Assembly: GCA_029891385.1 (NCBI GenBank)
Contig: CM057224.1
Span: 35,345,005-35,409,004, forward strand
Length of the DNA stretch: 64,000 bases
Direction of reading: 5' to 3'
Origin: Erythroxylum novogranatense
Lineage: Eukaryota > Streptophyta > Magnoliopsida > Malpighiales > Erythroxylaceae
Under the pieces are notes generated by a model. That model was not told the origin of the DNA. It searched no databases and was given only the letters and a program-made list of their open reading frames with translations. Of this stretch, positions 44,306-56,400 are shown piece after piece. The position numbers and the translations under genes were made by a program. Numbering within the stretch: the first letter of the stretch is position 1; each line of letters opens with the position of its first letter.

Positions 44306-46010
44306 AAACGATAACAGGGAGATCAGAAGAAGTAGTTACCTCATTTTGGACATCATTCAGAGGAGAATCACTGGGCATGAGTGTGGTAAGTGTGGTACTG
44401 AGTTCTTGAGAATCTTGCTCAACCGGATCCATATAGCTCAACCAGCTCAGAGAATCACTGTTCTGAATCTCCCCCTGATCACTGAGTTGGTTGGGATAGT
44501 AATATTCGGTCTCGACAAAATTGCAATCCATAGTGATAAGAAAACGTCTAGTATTGGGATTATAGCAGCAGTACCCCTTCTGGTTAGGGGCGTATCCCAT
44601 AAAGACACACTTCTCTACACATGCATCCAACTTGGTCCGATCAGATTTCGGTACATGAACGAAGACAGTACACCCAAAGATGCGAGGTGGTAAAGTGAGA
44701 TGAGGTGGTACTTCAGTTTGAGTTTGGAGGACTGAAAGTGGTGTCTGATGGGCCAAGATTTTTGTGGGCAGTCTGTTGGTCAAGTAAGTTGCAGTGGCAA
44801 CGGCCTCGGGCCAAAAATGTTTTGGGACACTGGTTTCAGTGAGTAAAGCCCAAGTTATTTCGAGAATAGTTCTGTTTTTCCGTTCAGCTACCCCATTTTG
44901 TTGAGGGGTATTAGGACAGGAAGTTTGGTGGAGCATTCCGTGTTTCTGAAAGAAGCTGTGCATTTCCTGGTTAACATATTCTCATCCGTTATCTGACCGG
45001 AGTACCCTGATTTTGTGACCAAACTGTGTTTGCACCATATTAAAGAAAGCCACAAAAGTACCATAAACTTCATATTTATGATGCAGGAAATATACCCATG
45101 TCACGCGAGAATAGTCATCAATAAACGATACGAAATATCGAAACTGATTTTGATTTGCCACAGGGGCTGGTCCCCAAACATCTGAATGTATCAGTGAGAA
45201 AACAGACTCAACCCCAGTATTATTAGGTTTAAAAGAGGCCCTATGACTCTTGGCCATAAGGCAAGTCTGACATGACCAATTCAAAGACTGATTATGCGAG
45301 AAGAGTGTAGGAAATAGCATTCTTAGATACCCGAGTGAGGGATGACCAAGACGCCTGTGCCAGAGCCAGAGTTGGGTATTTTCTGTCCCTGCTGAAAGAA
45401 GAGCTTTGGAGGGGTTTTCCACTTCATCAACATAATACAATCCGTCACGCTCAGTACCACGCCCGATGATCTCCTTCGTATGAATGTCCTGTATCAAGCA
45501 AAAACGAGGGTATATCAGTACTGTACAGTTCAGTTCTTTCGTGATATGGCTCAAAGACAATAATTTACACGAAAAAGACGGAACATAAAGGCAATTTCTC
45601 AATTTTAGTTTTGGTGATATTGATATCGACCCTTCATTTTCAACTACCGCCAAGTCCCCGTTTGCAGTGTAGATATGAGATTGTTTTGGTGTGACTGGGT
45701 CAAGTATATCGGCGGGGTCAAAGGTCATTGTATCAGTAGCCCCAGAATTCAAAATCCGCTGATACGACCTTTCTGATTTGGTTTGGGTGAAAAGGACACA
45801 ACCTTCGGCGGACTCCCATCGCATCCCGTTCTCTGTTTTTTCAGCGTTCGCGTGATGTTTCCCCCCTTTCGTCGCTTCGCCGGTGCTGGTTTTCCGGTGG
45901 TCTCTCCACCTGTTTTCACGCAGTGATGACCTGCCGCCGACGCTGTCAAGGCGTATGGAGCGATCTGAGCGTGCTCTCTTTTGCCCCCCTTTCTCCTCTT
46001 CTGTTATCAT
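44244..46010 (-). pseudogene. Copia protease-integrase, with stop and protease mutation
   Basis: The protease motif reads RILNSGATDTMT, with Asn in place of the catalytic Asp of DSGA. Next are LWHRRLGHPS (pre-integrase domain), CQTCLMAKSH (zinc-binding), HSDVWGP and LRSDNG. A TGA at 44,979-44,981 stops the frame directly after SDNG. It continues at 44,963-44,244 with TPQQNGVAERKNRTILE, which supplies the Glu of the DDE triad. Frame starts upstream are not reliable because gag is missing. Confidence 0.9.
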
Positions 46011-46083
46011 TCCAGATCCAGAGGTTTGGGAGTCGGGATTGGTATGGGACGATGATGTTACAGCTGAGTCCCTAAGATCTCAA

Positions 46084-46099
46084 CACCGCTCTGATACCA
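46084..46099 (-). other. Copia primer binding site (initiator Met tRNA)
   Basis: The minus strand reads TGGTATCAGAGCGG right inside the 5' LTR. Confidence 0.85.
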
Positions 46100-46283
46100 T
46101 GTTAGAGTATAGGTTTTAGGAAGAACATATTGAATTGTATTCATCGTAAGAGTATTTTCTATATATTCCAGCGTTAATCCCTCTAGACTAGAATATATAG
46201 GCCAAACACAATCTTAGAGAATTAGACAAAATTACAAGGATTTCGGAACTAAATCCGGTAAGTCAACTCTTTCCATTCCAACA
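46100..46283 (-). mobile_element. Copia 5' LTR (184 bp)
   Basis: Same ends and length as the left LTR. It is followed by the primer site on the minus strand. Confidence 0.92.
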
Positions 46284-48089
46284 AAAGGAAAGAAAGAAAG
46301 CTTTGTTATGCAAGCCAATGCAAATAACCAACCCAATTAACATTTCTTTCATTAGAGCAATTCTTTCTCAAGGAACAAACTATCTATTAGAAACACCAAA
46401 ATTACAAAAATTAGCGATGCATAAAAGACCATAATGAGCAGTAAAAAACTCAAAATCCTAAAAAGTCAACAATTACATTTCCATGCGTACACATTGTACG
46501 TGTATATATAAAGAGAGATACTAGCAAATATGAAATGAATGGAAAGAGTTCGACAACGTCGATGAAGTGTTGCCGGCAACTTTTGCTACGACTTCAGAGA
46601 GTTGAAAATATAGTGAGGTAAAAGACTATTTGCGTTGTTGCCCACTGAAAACATATGTAGGAAGGGAGGCAAGGCCTCACAATTGCCAGTGGAATTAGGG
46701 TTTATGCCTTAGGAAAGCGGGTTCTTTTGAGAAGAAAGAGGGTCATATTTCTTGAGTTATAGATATATGGATAAATGGAGTTTGGATCCTCAATCTCATC
46801 CAACCTGGCCAGCTTTGTTCAGTCAAAAAACATCTCCGTCTCATGTGATGTTAGGAAGAATTCACTTAAACAATAAGTAAATGAAGCCACTCACCCCTCT
46901 TTAAACAGGACAATGACGTTTTATTGATTAGATAGGGCCAGAAAGGGTTGGACGAGAGAGAGGATCCTCAGTCAAATAAATGATTCATTGATAAATTTTT
47001 GTTTCCGTTACTACAATATTATCACATGGATGTCAATGTCAGGTAGGAAGTATTTTTATTAATTGCAATAATATAAAAATGTAATCAATATTTTAATTTA
47101 AATTATATTAATTAAATGTTTTTGACTTAATTAAACTTAAGCTAAATCAATAATTTATTGTACTTATTTTAAATTATTGATTTGAGTCATACTTAGATTG
47201 TTCAAATTTATTTTAAGAGATAAATTAGGTTGTTATTTCAACAAATTTTTATTGGATTTAAAAATTAAAATTTGTAAATCATAAAAGATTCAAAAGTTAT
47301 AATATTTTTAAATTACTTAAAATATGTAGAAGCTTCGAATCTTTAGCGTATTTTATATCTATTACAGCTTTGAGAAGTTTGCTAACACGTACAATGAGAA
47401 GTTGGGAACGCTTCCAATGTTTAACAGTTGTTTTGTTTTTCTCTTCGTGTTGGCCAAATAGCCATTGAGTATGAATCTTCTTTTCTACAATAAATTTTCA
47501 AGGTTTCTAGCTTTTCTTGATGCTTTCTGGTGACTGGACTACTTTGTTCAAACTCAGATATTTTGGAATGCAAGGTTCCAAAAGGTGCGTCGCAAGAATA
47601 GTTTAATTTTATTTCTTTCATAATTTCTTCTCTAAGTGCATTTGACTAATATTTTATGACACACTTTGTCTAATCTACTTCCACGAATGATCTACCTTGA
47701 TTTTTACATTTGATACGACAACTTCAATACTGGATCCAACTCCAATTTCGTGGTCTGGTACTATGAATGTTCCCCTAAGGAGCTACGAGCAAAACATCAG
47801 AATGTTTTCCTTTCCAGTATATGATCAGCTGTTCCAAAACCGTTGTTCCTGTGCTGTTCCACAATTAAAACATTGATGTTTTAATTAAAACAAACCTCTC
47901 GGCTTTACTCTCGTCTAAGATAAACCGATCCCCCTCTTTCTTTTCTTTCTTTTGATTTTGCTTCCGGCCTCAAAGAACCAGCGCAGTCCTTGAAGAGAAC
48001 TTAATAAAACAAGTATTGAGCAATCAGTTGGTAGTATGTGTAACACTTGTGGCAAATTTTAGGAATTGCTATTGACTACAATAATTCAG
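46284..48089. other. Low-copy DNA without a recognised gene
   Basis: I see no repeat ends. A minus-strand frame at 47,421-47,621 (DAPFGTLHSKISEFEQSSPVT) has a protein-like composition but no family I recognise. The 46,540-46,770 stretch has moderate GC and might be an old exon or UTR, but no frame holds. An inverted repeat arm starts at about 47,821. Confidence 0.4.
47821..47975 (+). repeat. Inverted repeat arm 1
   Basis: The segment around atgatcagctgttcc, attaaaac and caaacctctcggctt recurs in reverse at 51,426-51,562. It lies upstream of the bHLH pseudogene and ends in a pyrimidine-rich stretch like a 5' UTR. Confidence 0.7.
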
Positions 48090-48640
48090 CTCAAGTTGTG
48101 TTAGTTCAAAGGGAAAAGGTGTTTGTGTGGAGAATGATGTTGGTGACTTCAGTTGCGATAGTGTAGTATCGGATTTTTTTTCTTTCCTTTTTTGGGTTTA
48201 GTTTGAGAATTTGTTCATTTTTTTATTGGTTGAATTGTAAGGGTACGAAGAGGTCGGAGTTGCCATTTAATACGGTGAGGCTTAGGAGTTCTTCTAAGAG
48301 AAGCAGGACCGCAAAGGTTTATAATTTTTATGAGAAGGTTAGGAATTGAAAGACTCCATTTTTTCCTTTTATTCTTGTTTATGTGTGTGGAGTGACATTC
48401 ATTGAAGCAGAGGCAGCGAAGTAGGATTAATGAGAAAATGAATTGCAGAACCTAATTCTGAATGCAAACAAGGTGTGATGACTAAATATTTTATGGATTT
48501 TATGTTTGATTTGAGCTGTATATTGAGTGAATGATTTGATGTTATTTCCTTTCTCTTTGGGGGAATAGACGGATAAGGCTTCGATGTTGGATGAGGCTAT
48601 TGAGTATTTGAAACAGCTTCAGCTTCAAGTGTAGGTGGAT
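48090..48640 (+). pseudogene. bHLH transcription factor pseudogene (SPATULA/ALCATRAZ type)
   Basis: Pieces in order: an acidic segment VCVENDVGDFSCDS (about 48,117-48,167); SELPFNTVRLRSSSKRSR with a degraded basic region (VYNFYEK) up to a splice donor at about 48,340; an exon after an AG at about 48,408 with RQRSRINEKM; then LQNLILNANK after a 4-base loss (about 48,440) that breaks frame; and a third exon at about 48,569-48,630 with TDKASMLDEAIEYLKQLQLQ before gtaggt. The basic helix-loop-helix and exon limits match the SPT/ALC/PIF group of plant regulators. Loss of frame and a worn basic region mark it as a pseudogene. No later exons were found. Confidence 0.75.
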
Positions 48641-51425
48641 GCTCTTCTACCCTTTAAAGCTTGTCTTTCATATTGCAGTTTCGATCAATTGCTATTAAGA
48701 TTTTGGTGGTTTGGTTTTCATTTAGAGCCTTTTGCCATTGAAATGTTCCTCAACCAAAAGCCTAAAGTTGAACTTTTATCTATTGTTTCCATTTTGTCTT
48801 CTTCTGGCAATTAGCATACAGGAAAACAATATTTTCTTTTCTAAACTAGGGTATCTTGAACTTTGATGGATTGTGATGCTGATTATAACATACAAGTTAA
48901 ACTAGATTAAAGATGGTTAGCGAAGATTTTATGTAAGTGATTATATAAAATGTTGACGAGTAATGTTGTACAAGGAAATGGATGAAATGTAAATTCAAAA
49001 GAAAGGAATTCAGTATTTGGTGAGCATATGGAGTTCAATGAATCATTATCCAATAGTGACATCTGAAGTGCATCATGTAGAAGCTTCATTTTCTTTTTAC
49101 TGTGATGCTGTTGTAGTCATGAATTAGCAAAGCTTTCATTTTCTTTATGAGGACATGTTGACAAGGTCCTTTCTTTCCTCATTTCCTCATTTTTAATCTT
49201 TCTTTTCTCGAAAATTCTTTATATTTCTTGAGTTTCATGCAATCCATGTTTAGAAGAGAGTGTGAAAGAGTTCACTCTCTTTGCTGTTATATTTCTTACA
49301 TTTCTCATATACACTTCGTCTTTTATCAACTTAAGACATAATGTGAAGTCTTTGCATTTGAGGTTTGAGTGTTTTCCTAAAGACAAAGCCTAAGGATGAA
49401 GGGATCAGTTGTTAGTTCATGTTGACTCATGAGTAGTTTTGGAGCTAGTTTAGGTTGCAGAACAATTTTTCTTGGTTTCCAACAACACTCTTACTAGAAG
49501 GGCTAATCTATGATAACTTTGATCCATTAGACTTCCTAACTTAAAGGATTCCATTGCTATCGAAAAAACAAAGCTTTTTGCCCATATTAAATGACTATGC
49601 ATATCATTGAATGAACTTGTTTAACAACCATTTGAAGGACTCAAAAGAGTTAAAAGAGTATTAGTTGAAACTAACCAAGTGAATTGTTGGAAAAAAAACA
49701 ATTGCAGTTTCAACATGCAATAAAGCAAAATGATGCAACCTTTCTAATACGAGAAACCATAACAAGGCCAAGAAGACAAATGAGACCTTCCTAGTTAGCA
49801 ACTATGAATGCATCGATTGAAGTACTGAGCACATTCTCAAGATGTAATGCACCTCAAGAGAGAGGCCCAGTTACCTGATGTTAATGTAATAACACTTAAG
49901 AATGTGAAAGATATTTCCCAGCAAGCAACACAGAGTTTAATTTGCATTTATATCAATCTAAGTTTCTAGAACTAAAACTCTATAAACAGATAACTTCCCT
50001 AAAATAAACTGGAAGTTCATAGTACAAAAACACTCACATAGAGAAAAAAAGCCTAATTTTCAACAACCCAGATGCAGAAAATTCAGATTATCAAACAACA
50101 AGGCCAAAGGATCTTACAACCTAAAACAATCAAAAAACAAATAAACCAGATGGGAAAAGTGAAAAAGGAAATCAAAAGAAGTACCTAATCTAACTGTGCG
50201 CAGCGAAAAGACCCCAGAGTAATCACCCTTGCTTCCAAAGAACAAGGCCCTTCAAGACACCACAAAACATAGCTTCCAAAAACACTAAATGAGTGCAGGA
50301 ACCAGTTCCAAGAGACAAGAGACAAGACAGACAGATTCCAGAAGACTCCACTAGAGTAAAGGCATTACTTCCAATGTTCTACACACAAAAGCAACATAGT
50401 ACAGGACCAAGAATAAACTTCAAGAGCTAAGATAAACATCCCAACAAGTGTACTGATATTCATATTGTAACCGGCATCCATTAGATGTGAAACTTCACTT
50501 GTTCAAAATTAAGATTACACATATATGTATAATCCATCAAAGAATCTGATCCTGATATTCATGCCAAAAGAATCATGATCAGCTAGACTGCTAATGCATC
50601 TGCATAGAGACTCCTTCGAAATTTAAATCAACGTTGGGGACATTCTATAATTCAGCACATTAATTTCATGTTTAAAAAGGGAAGAACGACACTCTTCTAG
50701 AACATATAAAGTAGCTAGAGACATTTTTACCAATCAAAATCCAGTCAACAACTTGCTTTAATTTTTTTTTACTTAAAACGAAGTAATTAGCAAAAATACA
50801 AAAAGAAAGTAGATCTATAGTTGTTTAAAGCCAAACCCACACCTGATCTTAACATAGATTTGTGTTGCTAATAAGCATTAAGGCAGGATAAGTGCACTCT
50901 ACATACACTCAAGCACATGACTTCAAGTCTTAATAAGATGCATTCAACTCTTACAAAAATCTTCGGTAACAAGCCATTACCACTCAAAACCTGACCTACG
51001 CCCAAATCATTGGGCAAATCAAACCTGCCTCACTCGCTATAAACAGAAAATGATTCAAATCAAGCTTTGCCTTCATAATATTAGTCCAAAAGAAGATTGG
51101 AAAATAACCATTTCCACTTATAGTTACCAATTACCAACAAATCTACAATCTGGGTAAGTTCAACATCTGTGACCTGATGTTCTAACAGAGACATCATAGC
51201 ACCTACCCAAGCCAATCAAGGCCGAGCATGGCGGTGACAAAGCGGACAGAGAGAGCCTCAAAGAGGAGACAAGCGAGCATGAATAACTTGGAAGCAACAA
51301 ATGGTATCGTTGTGCAAAACTCTGAGGACCAGCTGTGGTATTGCCATAAAGAGCATACCTCAAAGAAGAATTAACGCAAAAGGAGGATAGAAAGAGTTAA
51401 GAAGAATAGGCGCAAGATCGAAGAA
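48641..51425. other. Low-copy intergenic DNA
   Basis: No supported gene. The ORFs at 48,907-49,089 and 51,160-51,363 (both minus) lack recognisable motifs. A moderately GC segment at 50,190-50,400 may be an old transcribed region read on the minus strand. No LTR ends seen. Confidence 0.4.
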
Positions 51426-51562
51426 GTGAAGCGGGAAGCAAAATCAGAAGAAGGATCATCGACTTGGGTTAGAAAAGCCGAGAGGTTTGATTTAATTAAA
51501 ACGTCGACATTTTAACTATGGAGCAGCGTACGAACAACATTCATGGAACAGCTGATTTGATG
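51426..51562 (-). repeat. Inverted repeat arm 2
   Basis: The reverse complement of this stretch matches 47,821-47,975 (cagctgttcc, then ttttaattaaa, then caaacctctcggctt, then gattttgcttcc), with many substitutions. The two arms are about 3.5 kb apart and enclose the bHLH pseudogene. Confidence 0.7.
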
Positions 51563-52960
51563 CCAAATATGAGGGGTCTCATGCATGATAGATAAGGGAA
51601 TACTCCTATAGTCACAAATTTACAAATTTAAAAATAAAGATAACACACATGACATTAATGCTAAAAAATGGTGCATACCAAAAATTGATGCAATCATTAT
51701 GCAGTTTAAGAAAATAACTAAGTTAAAATAGTGCAAGGGAATTAAGAGTCTTAACGAAGCATCAATATAATTAAGAGGAATTTACCTTGACGTATAAAGA
51801 GGAGTTGCCTAATTAATTTTGATTGAAAATTTTGATTTGATTGAAATTTGCCTAATCAATGTATAGATAGAAGTGATTGAAAATTTTGATTTGAATATAA
51901 ATAAGAAAATTTAGGCAATTCACGGTAAAAGAAGTGTATTTAATTCATCATTGAATGAAGAAATCTTTAATTGTGAGAGATCATGCATAATAAGAAAATC
52001 CCAAAATTGATTTAGGAAAAAATGCAAAAAAGTACAAATTAGACAAAGTTACGTAAAATTAAAAGCAAGTGAGAGACAATAAAGCTTAAAGGTGTCATAG
52101 ATTGAATCAAGATTCTTTAATTTCAAAAAATTCAATAAAATTCATATGAATTTAGGGGACTCCTAATGTTACAACCCCAACTCACCCTAAATTAGAAATT
52201 GATGCAATTGGAAGTGTAATCCTTGATATTGAATGCAAAAACATACACAATCATAATAGAAATTGAGATTAGATGCTAATAGGTTCATCAATTAGCAAAG
52301 GAAAACAAACTGGGAAATCGTAAATCGGTGAGGTGGAGGGTTTACCGTCTGCAATGGAGAAGGAGTGTAGAAATGAAGCTCAATTGGTAGGGGTTTTGTT
52401 GTGGTGCAATTGGTTGTAGTCCTAGGAGACTCCTGGAACTTCACTGGAGAAACAATGGCACTATAAAGGGCATTTGGCATAGAAGACACCTGAAAATAGT
52501 ATGGATGTGTTACGGAGGTATGGTGGATAAATAGGTGTCCACCGGTGAGAGGTGGTGGGAATGACGGAGAATCTAGAGGGAAAATCGCAGCTGGATGTCT
52601 GACGGAGGAGGGAGGAAGAAACACTGAAGGTACATCAAGAAGATAGAGAGTGTCTGATTTTTAAGAATCCAATGTATTGGTTGACTATTATGGCTTATTG
52701 ATCAACCAGCGTATGTTTCTGGGTACTAATAAGTGTTTTGGATCGACTGTCAAGTGTTTTAGTCGACTAGTATAAGACCATTCACTGAGATTTTATAACC
52801 AGCAGGTTAACACTGCACAAATGCGCAGTGAAAGTGCCCAGTGAATTTATATACAGGGCAAAATTTAACATGAAGAAAAACTAAGATGAAATGACTTTCT
52901 TTCAGATAAGATAAAAATAGTTTACATGTGTACTACTGACATCTACAGTATAAAGATACC
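51563..52960. other. AT-rich intergenic DNA
   Basis: Nothing recognisable. A minus-strand 110-codon frame (52,292-52,624), Pro/Ser/Thr-rich, has no known motif, and I do not call it a gene. Simple A/T-rich sequence otherwise. Confidence 0.4.
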
Positions 52961-53227
52961 TTAATCTATAAGTTTTTTAATGTGTGCTTCATAAAATTTC
53001 CTAGTCTCGAAGTTTACTTCTTTGAGATCGTTGGCCATCTTTATCATTCGACTAGTTTCATACATCTCAACGTAGTGAAGTCCATCTGAACTACTATGTG
53101 CCTTTTTATTCCGCGCATGGTATTGGATAAGTAACTCATCTAGCTGATTTTGACGATCATATGTCTCCTTTATAGCATTTTTCAAATATCTTTTACGCTC
53201 GAAATAGCTGGAATTCATATCTGGCAT
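52961..53227 (-). CDS. Isolated 88-aa ORF related to viral ORF A
   Basis: Open from ATG 53,227 to a stop. The segment SYFERKRYLKNAIKETYDR, then ELLIQYHARNKKAH, lines up with ORF A (TYFHPKRTLKQRIKAL, then ELKIKTIARNKKAN), including YF, KR, LK, I and the ARNKKA block at nearly the same spacing. It ends KKLID like ORF B. It is far more diverged than the three array copies, and I see no other viral genes beside it. It could be an old fragment of a related virus or a captured gene. The frame being intact despite divergence is notable. Confidence 0.6.
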   Translation of the reverse strand: MPDMNSSYFERKRYLKNAIKETYDRQNQLDELLIQYHARNKKAHSSSDGLHYVEMYETSRMIKMANDLKEVNFETRKFYEAHIKKLID

Positions 53228-53490
53228 TAAAATAACGAAATTAATGTATAAATGTGATAATTATTTCACAACTTTATTGAGAAGGAAGAATAAGACAAAG
53301 GTTGAAGTGGCAAAATGCAGCACAGAATAAGGAGGGAAACTATAAAAAATGTTGCGTAAAGATAAAGAAAGGGTTTTGTTGACATTATAAATTGAAAAAA
53401 TTAGGATGAAAAAAGTAATCGAGAAAAGAATCGGTTATTGACCTGAACGGTCGTTCTTTGTTTGTTGAAATATAAGAAGTAACCTTGACT
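53228..53490. other. AT-rich sequence upstream of the isolated ORF
   Basis: No motif that I recognise. On the minus strand it is the 5' side of the 88-aa ORF. Confidence 0.4.
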
Positions 53491-53495
53491 ATTGC
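53491..53495. repeat. Target-site duplication ATTGC, left
   Basis: attgc precedes the solo LTR and recurs at 57,637-57,641. Confidence 0.85.
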
Positions 53496-56400
53496 TGTAA
53501 CATCCCACCCCCTATTCGAAGGGTAAAATAGGAATTTTGTCATAGGATGGGATTGATAGGGAATAATTAGTACTGTTCATGCATAATAGGATTGCTACAC
53601 AGTATCAATTGTGCACATGGAATTACTGTACATGCATTCATGACAATTCCCGGTAATTGGGCCTAATGCAATTTTATTGGGATTAACATGGTTATAGGGT
53701 TTGAAAAATTATTTTGACTGATCCAGAGTGTGTTTTATATTTTAAGGAATTTTTAAGAATTTTTCTAGAATTTTTCGGAGAAAATTCCCGGACCGGCAAA
53801 ATCACCGGTAAATGGCCTAAATGTGTTTTTGTTATGGAAAATGTGGTTTTCGTGTTTGAAAAATTATTGGGAGTGGACTGTTATATGTTTTACAATTTTG
53901 GGCAATTTCGGTAATTTTTAAAAAAATGATTCGGGAAAATTCCTGGAAATTCCCGGACCGGAAAAAAATTGCCAATTGACGAACCGGTCGATTTTTGGTA
54001 GCGAAAATTTCTACCCAATGGCACTGTATTATTGGGTATATTATTGTGGGAGTGCAATTAGGGTCATTGGAGTTGATTGGGTTAAATGTTTGATTCGGAT
54101 TAAAGTATGATACTTTGACTTTTCCTAACCATTGTTGACCAACCATATAAGGCCACCTCTCCACTTCATTTTTTTTCATTCCACGGTTTTGCCTAAGGAA
54201 ACATTGTTTCCTTTCTATGGTAACCGAAAATGTGAGATAAGGTATAAAAAAATGATGAAAGCTTATTGGTTTATACTTTTGACTTGTCTTTGAAAACTTG
54301 GACCAACCATATCTTGCCAACACCTCCCTGCTTTGAGACCTCTCCATCGTTTTCTTTCCCTTTTCTTTCCCTACTTGTTCTTCTTCTTCCCTTGCTTATA
54401 AGTTGAAGTTTCTTATCTTGATGATGGTCATGCATGGTGTGGTAGATTAGAGGAGTTAGTGCAATAAATTGGAAAAGTGAAGGACTAATTGTTGGAAGCT
54501 TGAAATAGGTAAGAATTCATGAAGCTTTAATTACGTATGCTTTGATTATGTAGTTGATGAATTATGGTTGTTAGATGCATTCAATGGGACTTTTAGTGCA
54601 TTGATTATGATTCTTGATGCTTTAATTTGATGAAATTTATAGGTGGAATTGTTGGGTATAAATGTATGATGTGTTTGGATAATGAATGGTTAGGATTGAA
54701 GTGTGTTTTAGCTTGAATTGGATTGGATCTTGATGACAAATCTTGCATAGAAATTAAGAGTGTAATGCTACAAAATTGTGCCTATAGGTCTAAGTTAATG
54801 TATGAGTGACCTAGGTACTGAATTTTTGTCTAATTGAGATACCTATGGTAGTAGAAATTGAATTGGAATGATAGGAAGTGAATTGGTGAAGTAAGGCTGA
54901 AAATTGAATTTTGACCTAGTATACTGATTTGATCATAACTAATTGTGTAATGAGGTAAGGTTTGTGCTCAATGAAACTTTGGGATGTTGGCTTCAACTTT
55001 GTGTGAAATAGGTGATGTTAAATTGTAATGTTAGAAGGGTGAATTTTTGCATGGAAAGTTTCTGTTTGTAGGGTCTATGAACAGTACCTGCATATATGAC
55101 CTGATTACTTTGTTGATTTTTATAAATTAATTAAGATGGAATTAGGGAAAATGGTCTTCATGAGAGTTGAAGCCTACATTATTAGCTTTCCATTGCCACT
55201 GATCTTGCTTATTTTCGAGTTGTATATTGGGAGATATGAACTGATTTCTATTGATTGGTTTTATGCTTTTTGGAGAAACCTAGTCAAAGTGTTGATTTTG
55301 TGAGCTTTCTGTTTGGGAGCAATTTTAATAATTTATGTAAACTAAATTACAGTGAGTGATCTTCTGCAAAGTTGTATAGGAAGAGATTACCTTGAAAATG
55401 ATATATGGTGTGTAATTGTTAGAGGTCAGAGTTGGGAGTTATGATTTTGTAAAAACTGACCCTGCATTAGGTTGTGAATTGCTGATAATGGCAGTAAATT
55501 CCATAACATTTTTGACATTGTTAGAAATCGAATTGGAGTTTGAGTTCTTCATAAAAATTGAAGTTTGAGATCTTAGATTTTCAGGGATATAAGGTAGTGA
55601 ATTTTGTGACTTTTGTGCTAAGAGATATGCTGTTTGGAAAATTACTGTCCAGATTGGTTGATTTCAGAGGGCTGATGCTTTGGTGAATTTTTAAACCTAG
55701 TTAGTAAGTGAATTTGATTTTGGGTTATTCATAAAAGTTGTAGATAACATTGTGAACTTACTGATAATATTTATTGTATTATTTTGGACTGAGGAAATGA
55801 GTAGTTATTGAATTTGCAATGTACTTCCCTGTGTTGATAGGTTTTGAGTAGGCAGTAGGTTTGATAGGATTTTTGACACCCTTAGGGGTGAGATTGATTT
55901 TTATGGTCTTCTTGAGAATTGTAGAGGGTTTCATGATCTTTCCAATGAGATATAGTTGGTAATTTTCTGAATTGTGTGCAATGAGTTATGGGTGTTGAAA
56001 GTTGGCTTGAAATCAAGAAAATAAAGAAGGAAATAAGGGTTATATATTTATATAGATATTAATTATTTAATTTGAATTTTGGTTTCTTTTGTCAATTTCT
56101 TTTCCGTCCGACGTCCGATTGACCTGATTTTTGAGGCATCGGATTTGTGACATATTGAATTTTATTTTGTGAGAAATTAGGAATTTTAAGACGGAAAATT
56201 GACGTGGCCCCGGGTAACGGAACCTTTAATCACTGTTTTGTTTAATTGAGGACCTATAGAGGTCCGAATTGCGCACTGTCAGCGCCAATAGGTTTCTATT
56301 TTTTTTTTGGAGAGATTTTCTGATGAAAAAAAAAAGAGTAGGATTTGGACCGGGAATATCATGAACATGCATTGTGCACCTGCAAATTGTTTCATATGCA

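Larger units (their letters stand above)
42358..46283 (-). mobile_element. Ty1/copia retrotransposon, gag-less and decayed
   Basis: Two 184-bp LTRs (42,358-42,541 and 46,100-46,283), TGTTAGAGTA...CCATTCCAACA, flank minus-strand protease, integrase, RT and RNase H in copia order. The primer site next to the right LTR and the purine tract next to the left LTR fix the orientation. Flanking AAAG/AAAG is a possible short target duplication. About 75 bp separates the primer site from the protease-linked frame, so gag is almost entirely deleted. Several stops and frame changes make it non-functional. Confidence 0.92.

Noticed and set aside
43872..44693. 273-codon plus-strand frame
   Set aside because: It is antisense to the copia integrase and RT, which carry recognisable motifs on the minus strand.
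52292..52624. 110-aa Pro/Ser-rich minus-strand ORF
   Set aside because: No motif, no splice or homology support; kept only as a remark.
53832..54347. 171-aa minus-strand ORF
   Set aside because: Within the solo LTR, low complexity, no recognisable family.
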